Positions 1 to 8,223 are shown, counted from the stretch's first letter. The stretch is 21,240 bases of DNA from Desulfobacteraceae bacterium (GCA_027031325.1 JALVRI010000030.1:1-21240), one strand, 5' to 3'. The notes: generated from the letters alone by a model not told the origin. Numbers and translations: made by a program.

Positions 1-197
1 TTTATAAGGTTGCGCCGGGCGGCGTCGGCCTTGAGAAAATCGAGCTCTTGGATGATCATGATATCGGAGACAGTCGGCGGGCCGGTCAGGTCTGCCGCCC
101 CTGTGCGCCCGGGAGGACAGCTAAGCATAAAAATGACCAAAACCGGCATCCACGCCGGCAGGTGACCCAAAAGTTTCAGTTTCGGGGATCTTTTCAT
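1..197 (-). CDS. Putative exported protein, N-terminal part (cut by window edge)
   Basis: This reading frame stays open from an ATG at 197 to the window edge, so only about 65 N-terminal residues are visible. The first 25-35 residues have a signal-peptide layout: basic start (MKRSPKLK), hydrophobic stretch around PVLVIFML, then a cysteine and a small-residue region (GAA) that could be cut by signal peptidase I. The cysteine follows M-L-S, a poor match to a lipobox, so a lipoprotein is possible but not favoured. The ATG at 197 has AGGA eight bases upstream; another in-frame ATG at 206 is less well placed. It begins 26 bases after the stop of the LUD-domain gene and is probably co-transcribed with it. 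The mature domain lies outside the window, so function is unknown. Confidence 0.6.
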   Translation of the reverse strand, partial: MKRSPKLKLLGHLPAWMPVLVIFMLSCPPGRTGAADLTGPPTVSDIMIIQELDFLKADAARRNLI

Positions 198-223
198 TCC
201 GTCCATCCTGGGGCTCTCAATAT

Positions 224-865
224 CTAGAAACCGATATCCTGGTTGATAAGAACCACCGCCATTTCGGTCATGCTGGGACGCCGGTGAACAATTGTGGTGA
301 TCCGGCAAATCCGCTGGGGAGAATTACAATCTACGCAAATACCGGTTTCGGCACAAGGGGTTTGCATGTTCAGGCTCCTGGCCCGCATGGGAGCGGCCAC
401 TTCCTTTACCCGCCGCAGGGCCGAGTGCAGGTCGGGGGTAAGCTTATTGGTGCCGGCCACGATAATTACCTTGCGGGGACCGAAACCCATGGCACTGGTG
501 CGGTTGCCGACCCCGTCCACGTTGACGATTTCCCCGCTGAGGGATATGGCATTGGCGCTGCACAAGAAACAATCGCAACGTCCCTGGGCAAGGCGGATCT
601 CCAGATCCTGTTCGGGTGAAAGGTCAGGCTTCCAGTGATCATAGATGGTCTTGCCGTTTTGGCGAAGCATTTCGATTATTCCCAGGGCCCGGGTGGTGGC
701 CGAACCTGCGAAACCAAAACTTTCGAACTCGGCGGCAAAGCCGGCCACCAGCTGGCGGGCTTGATCCATGGTCTGCACCCAGTGAGCATCAAAGCCGTTC
801 TTTTTAAGGGCCTCGACGCACCGGGCAGCAAGTTTCGCTTTCAGCCAGCGGTCGTAATCTTCCAT
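224..865 (-). CDS. LUD-domain (DUF162/LutC-YkgG-like) protein
   Basis: A 213-residue single-domain protein of the LUD family. Relatives include LutC/YkgG, a component of the LutABC lactate oxidation system, but stand-alone members are common in anaerobes and their role is not settled. Visible family features are the N-terminal helical part, a glycine-rich segment FGFAGSATTRALG near residues 50-63, the middle CDCFLCSANAISLSGEIVNVD block, the nucleotide-like FGPRKVIIVAGTNKL segment, and the C-terminal cysteine cluster CAETGICVDCNSP with a following RICR. The start is supported by AGAGGAG upstream of the ATG at 865. No lutA or lutB lies beside it here, so a lactate role should not be assumed. 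A promoter candidate lies about 80 bases upstream. Confidence 0.88.
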   Translation of the reverse strand: MEDYDRWLKAKLAARCVEALKKNGFDAHWVQTMDQARQLVAGFAAEFESFGFAGSATTRALGIIEMLRQNGKTIYDHWKPDLSPEQDLEIRLAQGRCDCFLCSANAISLSGEIVNVDGVGNRTSAMGFGPRKVIIVAGTNKLTPDLHSALRRVKEVAAPMRARSLNMQTPCAETGICVDCNSPQRICRITTIVHRRPSMTEMAVVLINQDIGF

Positions 866-949
866 CTTTCCATTCTCCTCTAAATTGCGGCACTCAAAGA
901 CAAATGTGACCGGGTTGTTGGGAAACCGGATCCACCCATCTTAAGGTTA

Positions 950-979
950 TTCATAGCCTATCAAAGCCGCCCGTGTCAA
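950..979 (-). promoter_or_regulatory. Candidate sigma-70 promoter for the LUD-domain gene
   Basis: On the minus strand a perfect -35 TTGACA (974-979) is followed after 18 bases by TATGAA (950-955), matching four of six -10 positions. It points at the LUD gene with a leader of roughly 78 bases. This is motif matching only. Confidence 0.4.
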
Positions 980-1027
980 AGCCCGGCCACGGCCTGAGGC
1001 GTTTTGCGGGCAGACGTCAATTGGTCA

Positions 1028-1111
1028 AACCCGGGTTCGCACTTCAAATATGCGCTTGCCTGCTCTCAGCCTAGCATTTTCGCCCAACTTGCCGGCTGCA
1101 TGATTCGGGTT
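1028..1111 (-). repeat. Small inverted-repeat element, family A, copy 3
   Basis: About 84 bp bounded by AACCCGGGTT on the left and ATTCGGGTT on the right, imperfect terminal inverted repeats. The interior (CACTTCAAATA, then CTTGCC, CAACTTGCCGGCTGCA) matches the copy at 18350-18432 in the same orientation. It is more diverged than that copy. Confidence 0.7.
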
Positions 1112-1214
1112 GAAGCCGAAATGTCGAAGGGGTACAAACTTTTTACTCCTGGATAAGGCCTGAAATCATCAACTGCCGTCAACAAAATGCATCTGGTGAG
1201 CATTGGGCATTGTT

Positions 1215-2507
1215 TCAGTGGATGCCCAGGCGGCATGGCAGGCAGTCTGTGATCAGACTGCGCAGTTTTTGGCGCAGGACACGGTAGGAGAAATGGCGTT
1301 TGCCCAGCTCGTAGTTGTGGTCGACCATTTTCTGTTTGTAATCAGGATCGCGGAGCACTTTCTTTGCCAGCCGGATGGCTTTCTGAGTCACGTATCCGTC
1401 GATTTCGATGACAGCGAAACCCTTGGGCCGGATGTCGGTTGTATAGATCGAGTAGTTATTGATCACCACCGGCTTGCGGAAGTAGATGGCTTCCAGAAAG
1501 GCGTTGCCGAAACCTTCGAAGTTGGAAGGATATGTGACCAGGTCGGCATGGGGATAGATATCGTTCAGGGTATAGATTTTGCGGCCGTCTGAAGTCATGC
1601 CCCGCCGGTCGCTGATGATGTCGGAAACAAAGAGGGTATCCACGTTCATCAGGCGCGAATATTCCCAGATACGCCTTTCGTAGTCATGGCCTTCGTCACC
1701 GGAAGCGTGGGAGATTACCAGTTTGGCCTTGGCGCCCAAGCGGCGGACAAATTCGATGGCGTGCTCGATGCCCTTGCGCTTGACAACCCGTGTGGGCTGG
1801 AGGATCAGCAGTTCGTATTCTTGCAATCCCAACGCCTGGCGGACGTCAGAAGCGTATTCATCCAGCGGCGGGGGTGGGTTTTCAAAATCCATGACATTGG
1901 GAATGATGGTGGCCGAAATTCCTGTCCGTAAGCTGAGCTGGTTGTCACCCGAAGAGTTTATCACCACGTGCTTGATGGACGGCAGGTGGGGCGGGAAGGC
2001 CATATTGAGGTAATCCCAGCAGGCGTTGACCATGAAGTGCTGGCGTTCCCAGAAAAAATCGTGGTGATGGGCGATGGTGTTCATGCCGGTTTCCATGATC
2101 AGTTCGGTCAGGGCGATTCCAAGGGGCAGATTGAGGGGTATGGTCAGAGAGTTTTCAGGGACCAGCAGGTCGATGTCGTATTTCTTGATGAATTGATGGA
2201 GCCGTTTTTTGAGGTATCGTGACAGATTGTGGATTTCACGGGTTGTCGTCGGCTTGCGCTTGGTGACACCGAAACAGCTGTTGTAGATCTTCTTGATATC
2301 CGGATGCTGGAAATGGGCTTCAGGAACATGAAACGAGCGTTGCGGATCGCGGTCGACTTCGCCGGCGAAATAGTAGCACGCCAGACCTTCTTTTTCGAAA
2401 ACTTCGGCCCATTTTTCTGTTTCCAGGCTTACCCCGTCCGTGCCGGCAAAACGGGTGGAAACAAAGCCGACCCGGTGTTCACGGTTGCAATATTCACAGA
2501 AAGCCAT
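1215..2507 (-). CDS. GT4-like (GT-B fold) glycosyltransferase
   Basis: A 430-residue cytoplasmic glycosyltransferase of the group 1/GT4 type, expected to transfer a sugar from a nucleotide-sugar donor. The N-terminal acceptor half starts with a short Cys-x2-Cys tip (CEYC, residues 4-7) and then GFVSTRFAGTDGVSLE, the glycine-loop entry typical of GT-B enzymes. The C-terminal donor half carries PTRVVKRKG (phosphate-binding Arg/Lys) and an E-x7-E motif in FEGFGNAFLEA. The middle block HHHDFFWERQHF and FPPHLPSI resembles enzymes described as mannosylglucosylglycerate synthases, so a compatible-solute role is possible, but I hold that loosely. It stands alone, with repeat-containing spacers on both sides. 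GGGTGG lies just upstream of the ATG. Confidence 0.85.
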   Translation of the reverse strand: MAFCEYCNREHRVGFVSTRFAGTDGVSLETEKWAEVFEKEGLACYYFAGEVDRDPQRSFHVPEAHFQHPDIKKIYNSCFGVTKRKPTTTREIHNLSRYLKKRLHQFIKKYDIDLLVPENSLTIPLNLPLGIALTELIMETGMNTIAHHHDFFWERQHFMVNACWDYLNMAFPPHLPSIKHVVINSSGDNQLSLRTGISATIIPNVMDFENPPPPLDEYASDVRQALGLQEYELLILQPTRVVKRKGIEHAIEFVRRLGAKAKLVISHASGDEGHDYERRIWEYSRLMNVDTLFVSDIISDRRGMTSDGRKIYTLNDIYPHADLVTYPSNFEGFGNAFLEAIYFRKPVVINNYSIYTTDIRPKGFAVIEIDGYVTQKAIRLAKKVLRDPDYKQKMVDHNYELGKRHFSYRVLRQKLRSLITDCLPCRLGIH

Positions 2508-2535
2508 AAGGCCACCCTTTCCGGATTGTTGGTTT

Positions 2536-2675
2536 CAGGCTATTGAAAAAACTATTACGCTTGGCCAGAGGGCGTTGAAATCCTCCTCGAGATGCTCATT
2601 TGTTACCACTAACTGCGCTTTTTGGTCGGATTTTGGCTTGTTTGACCTGCGCTCATGACGTTTTTCAACCGCCTG
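2536..2675. repeat. Inverted-repeat (MITE-like) element, family B, copy 1
   Basis: A 140-bp non-coding element whose ends are imperfect inverted repeats: CAGGCTATTGAAAAA at 2536-2550 and TTTTTCAACCGCCTG at 2661-2675, 13 of 15 positions complementary. Its left two thirds are nearly identical to 12372-12466. It lies in the spacer upstream of the glycosyltransferase and downstream of the PilZ gene. Confidence 0.75.
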
Positions 2676-2769
2676 TTAAATCATTCTAAAATTATATCGG
2701 GTAATTGTTTCTGAACTTTAACCAGGGCCAAGGCGGGTCCCGGGCCGGGTGCGAAAAATCGACTCAATT

Positions 2770-3246
2770 TCAGGAAAGCAGGTAGAAGCCGAGGGCTGGG
2801 TCCTCGGTCTCGTGGGGGCTGAAAGCCGTACCCACGATGTTCTTATTGACGTTGCGGACAATGACTTTTTTGCGAATCAGTGTCCGTCGCTTGTCATCCA
2901 GGTGGAATTCGACCTCCAGTATATCGTCGATCCTGAAATCCCGGGCTGCGTTGAGCCTGAGTTTTAGGCCGTTGCCGGAAATATCCATTACAGTCATCAG
3001 ACCCTTGTCCATTTCTCCCTTCTGTCCGTGGTAGACGTATGATCCCGGCAGGTTTGTCTTTTTGCGAAATTGTTTGCGTTTTTCCAGGATGGCTTCGAAA
3101 CGTTGGCCGCAGGAGCATGTGCATTTTACCCGCACACGTTTGTCCAGGTAGGCATATTTGGAGACGTCGGCGGTGGTGGTATTGCCGCATTTGGGACAAA
3201 TGAAGGTGGCCGTATCATCCCGGGTGATGAACACCCTGTCTGTCAT
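2770..3246 (-). CDS. Zinc-ribbon/PilZ-domain c-di-GMP-binding protein
   Basis: 158 residues in two parts. The N-terminal part has paired cysteines, CPKC (residues 17-20) and a CTCSC cluster (42-46), that look like a zinc ribbon. Residues about 55-158 form a PilZ domain with both c-di-GMP signature elements intact: R57-x3-R61 and D88-x-S90-x2-G93. PilZ proteins with these residues normally bind c-di-GMP and act as effectors through a partner. The start codon overlaps the rseC-family stop by four bases (ATGA), implying translational coupling, and it is the last gene of the NuoEF/RnfB operon. This suggests c-di-GMP input into that system or into a process co-expressed with it; the target is unknown. 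Confidence 0.85.
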   Translation of the reverse strand: MTDRVFITRDDTATFICPKCGNTTTADVSKYAYLDKRVRVKCTCSCGQRFEAILEKRKQFRKKTNLPGSYVYHGQKGEMDKGLMTVMDISGNGLKLRLNAARDFRIDDILEVEFHLDDKRRTLIRKKVIVRNVNKNIVGTAFSPHETEDPALGFYLLS

Positions 3247-3755
3247 GAATCCCTCCCTTGATCCCGGGGTTGGGCGCCCGGGGCTTTAATGCCTTGTCCA
3301 CCGGCCGGGGCCTTGCGAATTATCCTCGTAATTTTGGGCTGGTAGCGCAGATCCTTTTCCATTTTACGCGCCACCAGTCTCAGCAGCAAAAAACTGACGC
3401 CAAAGGCGCCGGCGGCGCCAAGGACGGCCAGGAGGGACTCGTTACCCGAGGCCCTGGCCAGGGCCCACTGGTGTCCGGCCAGACCACCGATCAGCATGCA
3501 GATGACGGGAAAAAGGTAAGTCATGAAAGTGACTTTGAGCAGGGAGCGGGTTTCAACCTGAACGCAGACCCTGTCACCGGGTGAAGCGCCGGCCAGATTG
3601 AGGGCGGTAACTTCCATTTCCTGGCTGTTGCGATCAACATTGCAACTATGTCTTGCAGAGCAGGATTCACAAGCACTCGACCTGACGGTCTTGACAAGGG
3701 CCAGTCCGGGATTACCGCCTTTTTGGTTTATGACTATGCCTTCTTCTATGGCCAT
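3243..3755 (-). CDS. RseC/MucC-family membrane protein (SoxR-reducing system type)
   Basis: 170 residues matching the RseC family in layout: a short N-terminal domain with cysteines C29-x2-C32 and C38, a beta-rich region with GDRV, then two transmembrane segments (about 74-97 and 107-131) and a basic cytoplasmic tail. In E. coli RseC works with the Rsx (Rnf-like) proteins in keeping SoxR reduced, and the family commonly lies beside Rnf genes. Here it starts 32 bases after the RnfB fusion gene, fitting a role as membrane partner or assembly factor for that protein. GGTGAG precedes the ATG. The C-terminal 25 residues (APAGGQGIKAPGAQ region) are low-complexity and probably disordered. Confidence 0.85.
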   Translation of the reverse strand: MAIEEGIVINQKGGNPGLALVKTVRSSACESCSARHSCNVDRNSQEMEVTALNLAGASPGDRVCVQVETRSLLKVTFMTYLFPVICMLIGGLAGHQWALARASGNESLLAVLGAAGAFGVSFLLLRLVARKMEKDLRYQPKITRIIRKAPAGGQGIKAPGAQPRDQGRDS

Positions 3756-3787
3756 TGGATCTCACCATCTCTTCTCCCGGAAGGTCG

Positions 3788-5830
3788 TCAACCGGCGCTT
3801 GCCATGACCACGTCCTGGTCGGCCTTGCGGTCGCTGCGGCGATAACATATCAATCCGCATTGGAGGCAACGGCCGGCTTCGGCCAGGGCGGTCTTTTGGT
3901 CGTAGCCCAGCTCCAATTCACCATTGCCGCTGTTGACCGCTTCGGGATTGAGGGGCATCAAGTTTCTGGCCGTCGGCAAAACACCTTCAACGTGGTATAC
4001 GTCCTGAATATAGGAATCGGCTTTCAAAACATTGTCGGCCGGTTTCTGTTCAATACCGTAAAGGGCTTTGTGGGCCGCTGCCGCTGCCCGCCTGCCGGCA
4101 GCTATGGCTTTGATGGCCGCGCTGAAATCGGTGAAAACAGCACCGGGTCCAAGCAGTCCGTTGTGCCATCTTTCCAAGTTCGGCCTGTAAGGCGCAAAAG
4201 CTTCCCACGACCCGTTCTTTGCGGCAGCCTGGTTGTTCTCTGCCGCTTCATTATCTGTAATCATTATCGGCTTGATTATCAACTCCGGGATTCTACCCGC
4301 AGCCAGGACCAGGGTCGAGGTTTGGATACGATCTGTTTGCCCGCTTTCAAGGTGGAGACAGTCAATGGCCGCCAACTGGTCGCCTTGGCCATGGAGCTTG
4401 TTTACGGTCGCATTGGAAATGATCTCGATGTTGCCATCTCCGGCAGGTTCCAGGGTGTCCCAAGTCACCACGGTCACCTTGGCGGCCCCCTTCAACAGGC
4501 ATTGGCGGGCGGAATCGATCAGTTTGGCTCCCGTTCCTGCCAGAACAACGTGACCCTGGAGGGGTTTTTCGGATGTGTCACGCAGCACGTCCACCAGGAG
4601 GCGACAGCCGATGATGGCAGGTTCCGGTTCTCCGCCGGTACGGGCCAGCCGGCTGTCCCAGCCTCCGGATGCCAGCATGATGACCTCGAATCCTTCGGCT
4701 GTCAATTGGGAGATGGAGAGGTTACGGCCAAGTGTTTTCCCCGTCTCGGCGGCAACGCCCATTTCGAGAACACCTGCTATATCCCAATCCAGGATTTCAT
4801 CGGGCAGGCGGTACTTGGCAATGGCCGTACGCAGCAAGCCGCCCAGCTTGTCCTGGGCCTCGAAAACTGTGACGGCATGACCCAGGCGGGCGCTGAAGAA
4901 AGCGGCCGACAGCCCCTCGATTCCGCCACCGATAACGGCCATCCGGCGCCCGGTTTCCGGCGCCCGGTAAGGTTGAATCCGCTTGCCGACCTGCTTTTCG
5001 TAGTCGGCGGCGAAACGTTTCAGGAAATTGATGGCAACCGGTTCGTCCACCAACTGGCGGCGGCAAGCGTCTTCGCACGGCCGGGGGCAGATTCGTCCGA
5101 TCACGGCCGGGAAGGGGTTGCGTTCCTTGATTGTCTGGACGGCGCCATGGTAATCGCCCTCGGCTATTTGACCTATGTAAGCGGAGATGTCGATTCCGGC
5201 CGGACAGGCCCGCTGGCAGGGCGTGGTGCAGTCTTCGGTGGTATACTCTTTCAGGATTCTCCTGGTCACAGATGACAAGGTGATGATGTTTTTGGGGCAG
5301 ATCCTTTCGCAGGTGCCGCAACCGGTGCATTTTTTTTCATCAACCACCGGCAGGCCGGCCGGCCCCATGGTGATGGCGTCGAAGGGGCAGGCCCGGGCGC
5401 AGGTTCCGAGTCCAAGGCAGCCGATGCTGCAAACCTTCATCCCGCCGTTCAAGGAGGCTGCCGCCCGGCAATCGTTGACCCCGTCGTAGAGGAACTTGGT
5501 TTCGGCCTCGGAAACACCGTAGGTGCACCCGGGGCGGGCTATGTCGGGTTCGCGGGCTTCGACGCTGACACCCAGAATGGCGGCTATGGCTTCAGTCACT
5601 TCGGGCCCGGCTGCCACGCAGGAATTGGGTGCCGATTTGCCGGCTACTATGGCCTCGGCATTGGCCGAGCAACCGGGATATCCACAGCCGCCGCAGTTTG
5701 CACCCGGCAAGGCATCGTCGATCGCTTCTATCTTGGGATCCACGTAAACATAGAATACCTTGGAGGCGATGGCTAGTCCCAGCCCCACCACCAATCCCAG
5801 CCCTCCCATGATGATGACTGCAGTGTACAT
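3788..5830 (-). CDS. rnfB: RnfB-like ferredoxin domain fused to GltD/NfnB-like flavoprotein
   Basis: A 680-residue fusion. Residues 1-27 are a membrane anchor; C46, C49, C54 and C71 form the RnfB Fe-S motif; C134-C148 and C168-C178 are two [4Fe-4S] ferredoxin motifs. Residues about 200-260 hold the cysteine-rich linker of GltD/dihydropyrimidine dehydrogenase proteins (C201, C205, C209, C248, C252, C256). From about 296 follows a GltD-type flavoprotein with GGGIEG (301-306) and the FEA strand end, a second dinucleotide fold around GTGAKLIDSAR (432-442), and terminal cysteines C655, C658, C662. The flavoprotein half is altered: the usual Gly-Asp of the second FAD motif reads Gly-Ala (GPGAVF, 561-566), and the YRR NADPH motif is replaced by TWD. 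No rnfA, C, D, E or G is nearby. GGGAG precedes the ATG by eight bases. It lies 98 bases after the NuoF-like gene, suggesting the two exchange electrons at the membrane. Confidence 0.88.
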   Translation of the reverse strand: MYTAVIIMGGLGLVVGLGLAIASKVFYVYVDPKIEAIDDALPGANCGGCGYPGCSANAEAIVAGKSAPNSCVAAGPEVTEAIAAILGVSVEAREPDIARPGCTYGVSEAETKFLYDGVNDCRAAASLNGGMKVCSIGCLGLGTCARACPFDAITMGPAGLPVVDEKKCTGCGTCERICPKNIITLSSVTRRILKEYTTEDCTTPCQRACPAGIDISAYIGQIAEGDYHGAVQTIKERNPFPAVIGRICPRPCEDACRRQLVDEPVAINFLKRFAADYEKQVGKRIQPYRAPETGRRMAVIGGGIEGLSAAFFSARLGHAVTVFEAQDKLGGLLRTAIAKYRLPDEILDWDIAGVLEMGVAAETGKTLGRNLSISQLTAEGFEVIMLASGGWDSRLARTGGEPEPAIIGCRLLVDVLRDTSEKPLQGHVVLAGTGAKLIDSARQCLLKGAAKVTVVTWDTLEPAGDGNIEIISNATVNKLHGQGDQLAAIDCLHLESGQTDRIQTSTLVLAAGRIPELIIKPIMITDNEAAENNQAAAKNGSWEAFAPYRPNLERWHNGLLGPGAVFTDFSAAIKAIAAGRRAAAAAHKALYGIEQKPADNVLKADSYIQDVYHVEGVLPTARNLMPLNPEAVNSGNGELELGYDQKTALAEAGRCLQCGLICYRRSDRKADQDVVMASAG

Positions 5831-5913
5831 GGCGTTGCTCCCGTCTGCCTGAGGGTTGACCCGCTCAACAAGCGATGTTGCCTGAAAACCGGCCTACTCG
5901 TGTGTCCACCCGG

Positions 5914-5928
5914 GTGCCGTGACGGCAC
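5914..5928 (-). other. Intercistronic hairpin directly after the NuoF-like stop codon
   Basis: GTGCCG and CGGCAC form a perfect 6-bp stem with a 3-base loop, beginning at the base after the TAA of the NuoF-like gene. There is no T-run, so it is not a classic terminator; an mRNA-stability or processing element between cistrons is a reasonable guess. Confidence 0.45.
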
Positions 5929-7776
5929 TTACTGGATGGCACCGAAACGGCATTTCTCATAGCAAGTCAAACACTTGATACATTTTTCCTTGTCTATCCT
6001 GGCCACCTGTTTCTTTTCCCATTGGATCGCATCGGCCGGACAGTTCCTGGCGCACAGACCGCACTTGGCACAAAGTTCAGGATCTATTTCGAATTTCAGC
6101 AGGGCCACACAGCGCTTGGCCGGGCATCTTTTTTCATGGATATGGGCTTCAAACTCGTCCCGGAAATAGCGGAGGGTTGACAGGACCGGGTTGGGACTGG
6201 TTTGCCCCAGGCCGCAAAGGGAAGATGAACGGATTACCTGGGAAAGTTCTTCCAGGGCTTCTATGTCGCCGGGTTGGCCCTGGCCATCACAAATCCTGAC
6301 CAGGATTTCCAGCAGCCTGCGGGTCCCTTCCCGGCAGGGGGTGCATTTGCCGCACGATTCATCCTGGATGAATTCCATGAAGAAACGGGCCATATCTACC
6401 ATGCAGGTCTTTTCGTCCATCACGATGACCCCGCCTGATCCCATAATGGCACCGACCTTGGCGATGGCTTCGTAGTCCACCGGCGTGTCCAGGTAACGTT
6501 CCGGGACACAGCCGCCGGAAGGTCCGCCCAACTGGACGGCCTTGAATTTGCGTTTCTTGGGGATTCCGCCGCCGATATCGAAGATCAGGGTCCGCAGGGT
6601 GGTACCCATGGGGACTTCCACCAGGCCGATGTTGTTGACGTCCCCGGAAAGGGCGAAGACCTTGGTTCCCTTGCTGGTTTCTGTGCCCACGGAGGCGTAC
6701 CAGGCTCCGCCGTTGACTATGATCTGGGCGATGTTGGCCAAAGTCTCGACGTTGTTGAGGACGGTCGGTTTTTCCCAAAGCCCTTTTTGGGCCGGAAATG
6801 GCGGACGTGGCCTGGGCATGCCGCGCTTGCCCTCGATCGAACGCATCAGGGCCGTTTCTTCTCCACAGACAAAGGCCCCGGCGCCCTGGTAGATGGAAAT
6901 GTCGAAAGAAAACCCTGATCCCAGGATGTCTTTTCCCAGCAAGCCGTTTTCTCTTGCCTGGGCGATGGCTATTTCAAGGCGCTTGATGGCCAGGGGATAC
7001 TCGGTACGGGCATAGATTACGCCTTCGGAGGCCCCGATGGCGCGGGCGGCGATCAGCATGCCTTCCAGGACCGCATGGGGGTCGGCTTCAAGGATACTGC
7101 GGTCCATGAAGGCCCCCGGATCGCCCTCATCCGCGTTGCAGAGAACGTATTTTATATCTCCCGGGCTCTTGCTGGCAAATTCCCACTTGAGGCCGGTCGG
7201 GAACCCGGCTCCTCCCCGGCCCCGCAGGCCCGAAATCTTTACTTCCTCGATGATCTGTTGGGGGCTCATTTCCAGCAGGGCCTTGGCGGCTCCCAGGTAG
7301 CCGTCGCGGGCGATATAGTCTTCCAGTGATTCCGGGTCGATCAAGCCCTTGTTGCGCAGGGCGCGCGGCATCTGGTTGGCGAAAAACGGTATCTCGGTCT
7401 GGAGCGCGATCCGCTTTTTGGTCCGGGGCTCCTTGTACAGAAGTCGTTGAACCGGCTTGCCGCCGATGATGTGGCTTTCGATGAGTTCGTCAATATCATC
7501 GACCGAAAGTTTCTGGTAAAAGATGTTACCTGGTTGTACCACCATGATCGGGCCCATGGCACAGAACCCGTTGCAGCCGGTCTCGATCACCCGCACTTTT
7601 TCCTCAAGCTGTTTTTCAGCCAGGGCTTTTTGGAGGGCATCCTTGACGCTGATGCTGCCGGTGGCGTGGCAGCCGGTACCCCCGCATATCAGGAGGTAGG
7701 TTTTATCGCTGAATTCCGTTCGCGGGATGTGCTTGGCCTTGATGGTTTTCAAATCGTCGACGGTTAGCTTGGGCAT
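5929..7776 (-). CDS. nuoF: NuoF/HydB-like NADH-oxidising subunit (FMN, multiple Fe-S)
   Basis: 615 residues with the extended HydB/HndC architecture rather than plain NuoF. The N-terminus is a thioredoxin-like [2Fe-2S] domain (C31, C36, C68, C72). The core has the glycine-rich NADH/FMN site GLRGRGGAGFPTGLKW, then NADEGDPGAF and the GAGAFVCGEETAL block. An SLBB region follows, then the [4Fe-4S] motif SCGKCTPCREGT with its partner cysteine in SSLCGLGQ. The tail carries two ferredoxin clusters (C569-C579 and C599-C609). In HydABC-type enzymes this subunit oxidises NADH and is the proposed site of flavin-based bifurcation. No hydrogenase subunit lies beside it; the next gene is the RnfB fusion. 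GGAGGA lies eight bases before the ATG, and the DRTGG gene ends 18 bases upstream. Confidence 0.93.
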   Translation of the reverse strand: MPKLTVDDLKTIKAKHIPRTEFSDKTYLLICGGTGCHATGSISVKDALQKALAEKQLEEKVRVIETGCNGFCAMGPIMVVQPGNIFYQKLSVDDIDELIESHIIGGKPVQRLLYKEPRTKKRIALQTEIPFFANQMPRALRNKGLIDPESLEDYIARDGYLGAAKALLEMSPQQIIEEVKISGLRGRGGAGFPTGLKWEFASKSPGDIKYVLCNADEGDPGAFMDRSILEADPHAVLEGMLIAARAIGASEGVIYARTEYPLAIKRLEIAIAQARENGLLGKDILGSGFSFDISIYQGAGAFVCGEETALMRSIEGKRGMPRPRPPFPAQKGLWEKPTVLNNVETLANIAQIIVNGGAWYASVGTETSKGTKVFALSGDVNNIGLVEVPMGTTLRTLIFDIGGGIPKKRKFKAVQLGGPSGGCVPERYLDTPVDYEAIAKVGAIMGSGGVIVMDEKTCMVDMARFFMEFIQDESCGKCTPCREGTRRLLEILVRICDGQGQPGDIEALEELSQVIRSSSLCGLGQTSPNPVLSTLRYFRDEFEAHIHEKRCPAKRCVALLKFEIDPELCAKCGLCARNCPADAIQWEKKQVARIDKEKCIKCLTCYEKCRFGAIQ

Positions 7777-7794
7777 AGACCATTCCTCCAGGAT

Positions 7795-8148
7795 TTACCA
7801 GGACCCGTCCAGTCCCCTGATTCCGTTCATGTAAAGTCTCCCGCAGGAGACGAAAAGTGAATAGTCGGTCAGCAGTAAAGGCAGGTTGTAAGAGCGTGCC
7901 AGTTCTACCACTTCGGCCGAAGGTTTCTTGCCACGGACTATTATGACTGCACCTACGCCAACTATCTTGGCGGTTTGGATTACGTGCTCGGTTGTCACCC
8001 CGGTCAACAAGGCACACCCCTTGGCAGCGGCCGCCAAAACATCGTCCATCAGATCGGAGGCCCCGCCGCCGACGATTATCGTGTCCAGTTGATCTTCCCC
8101 GACCAACACCTTGGCTTTCAGGATGTCCCTTATCTCTGAAATTTTCAT
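7795..8148 (-). CDS. DRTGG-domain protein of HydBC-type operons
   Basis: A 117-residue protein from the ATG at 8148. The LARSYNLPLLLTDYSLF segment and the following SCGRLY match small DRTGG-domain proteins commonly encoded between HydC/NuoE and HydB/NuoF genes in anaerobes. Their role is not established; regulation or assembly of the NADH module is usually proposed. The frame is open further upstream to a TTG at 8223, directly after the nuoE-like stop, which would add 25 residues unlike the family. I prefer 8148 because it gives the normal domain start (MKISEIRDIL), though its Shine-Dalgarno is weak. A strong GGAGG lies near 8206-8210 without a well-spaced in-frame ATG, so the start is the uncertain part. 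Confidence 0.8.
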   Translation of the reverse strand: MKISEIRDILKAKVLVGEDQLDTIIVGGGASDLMDDVLAAAAKGCALLTGVTTEHVIQTAKIVGVGAVIIVRGKKPSAEVVELARSYNLPLLLTDYSLFVSCGRLYMNGIRGLDGSW

Positions 8149-8223
8149 GATTTCACTGTCAAGGGTGTATAATTGGTCGTCTCGGAAGGTTGACCAAAGG
8201 TGCAAACCTCCGGAACCCTCCAA

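Larger units (their letters stand above)
866..1214. other. Intergenic spacer (349 bp) with promoter and repeat, no gene
   Basis: The gap lies between the glycosyltransferase stop and the LUD start, both on the minus strand. It holds the promoter candidate at 950-979 and one copy of the ~84-bp repeat (1028-1111). I see no convincing small ORF, RNA gene or strong terminator in the rest. Confidence 0.6.

Noticed and set aside
3755..5275. 506-codon open frame on the plus strand opposite the RnfB fusion
   Set aside because: It lies wholly antisense to a well-supported gene with many conserved motifs, has no family resemblance, and is explained by GC-rich codon composition.
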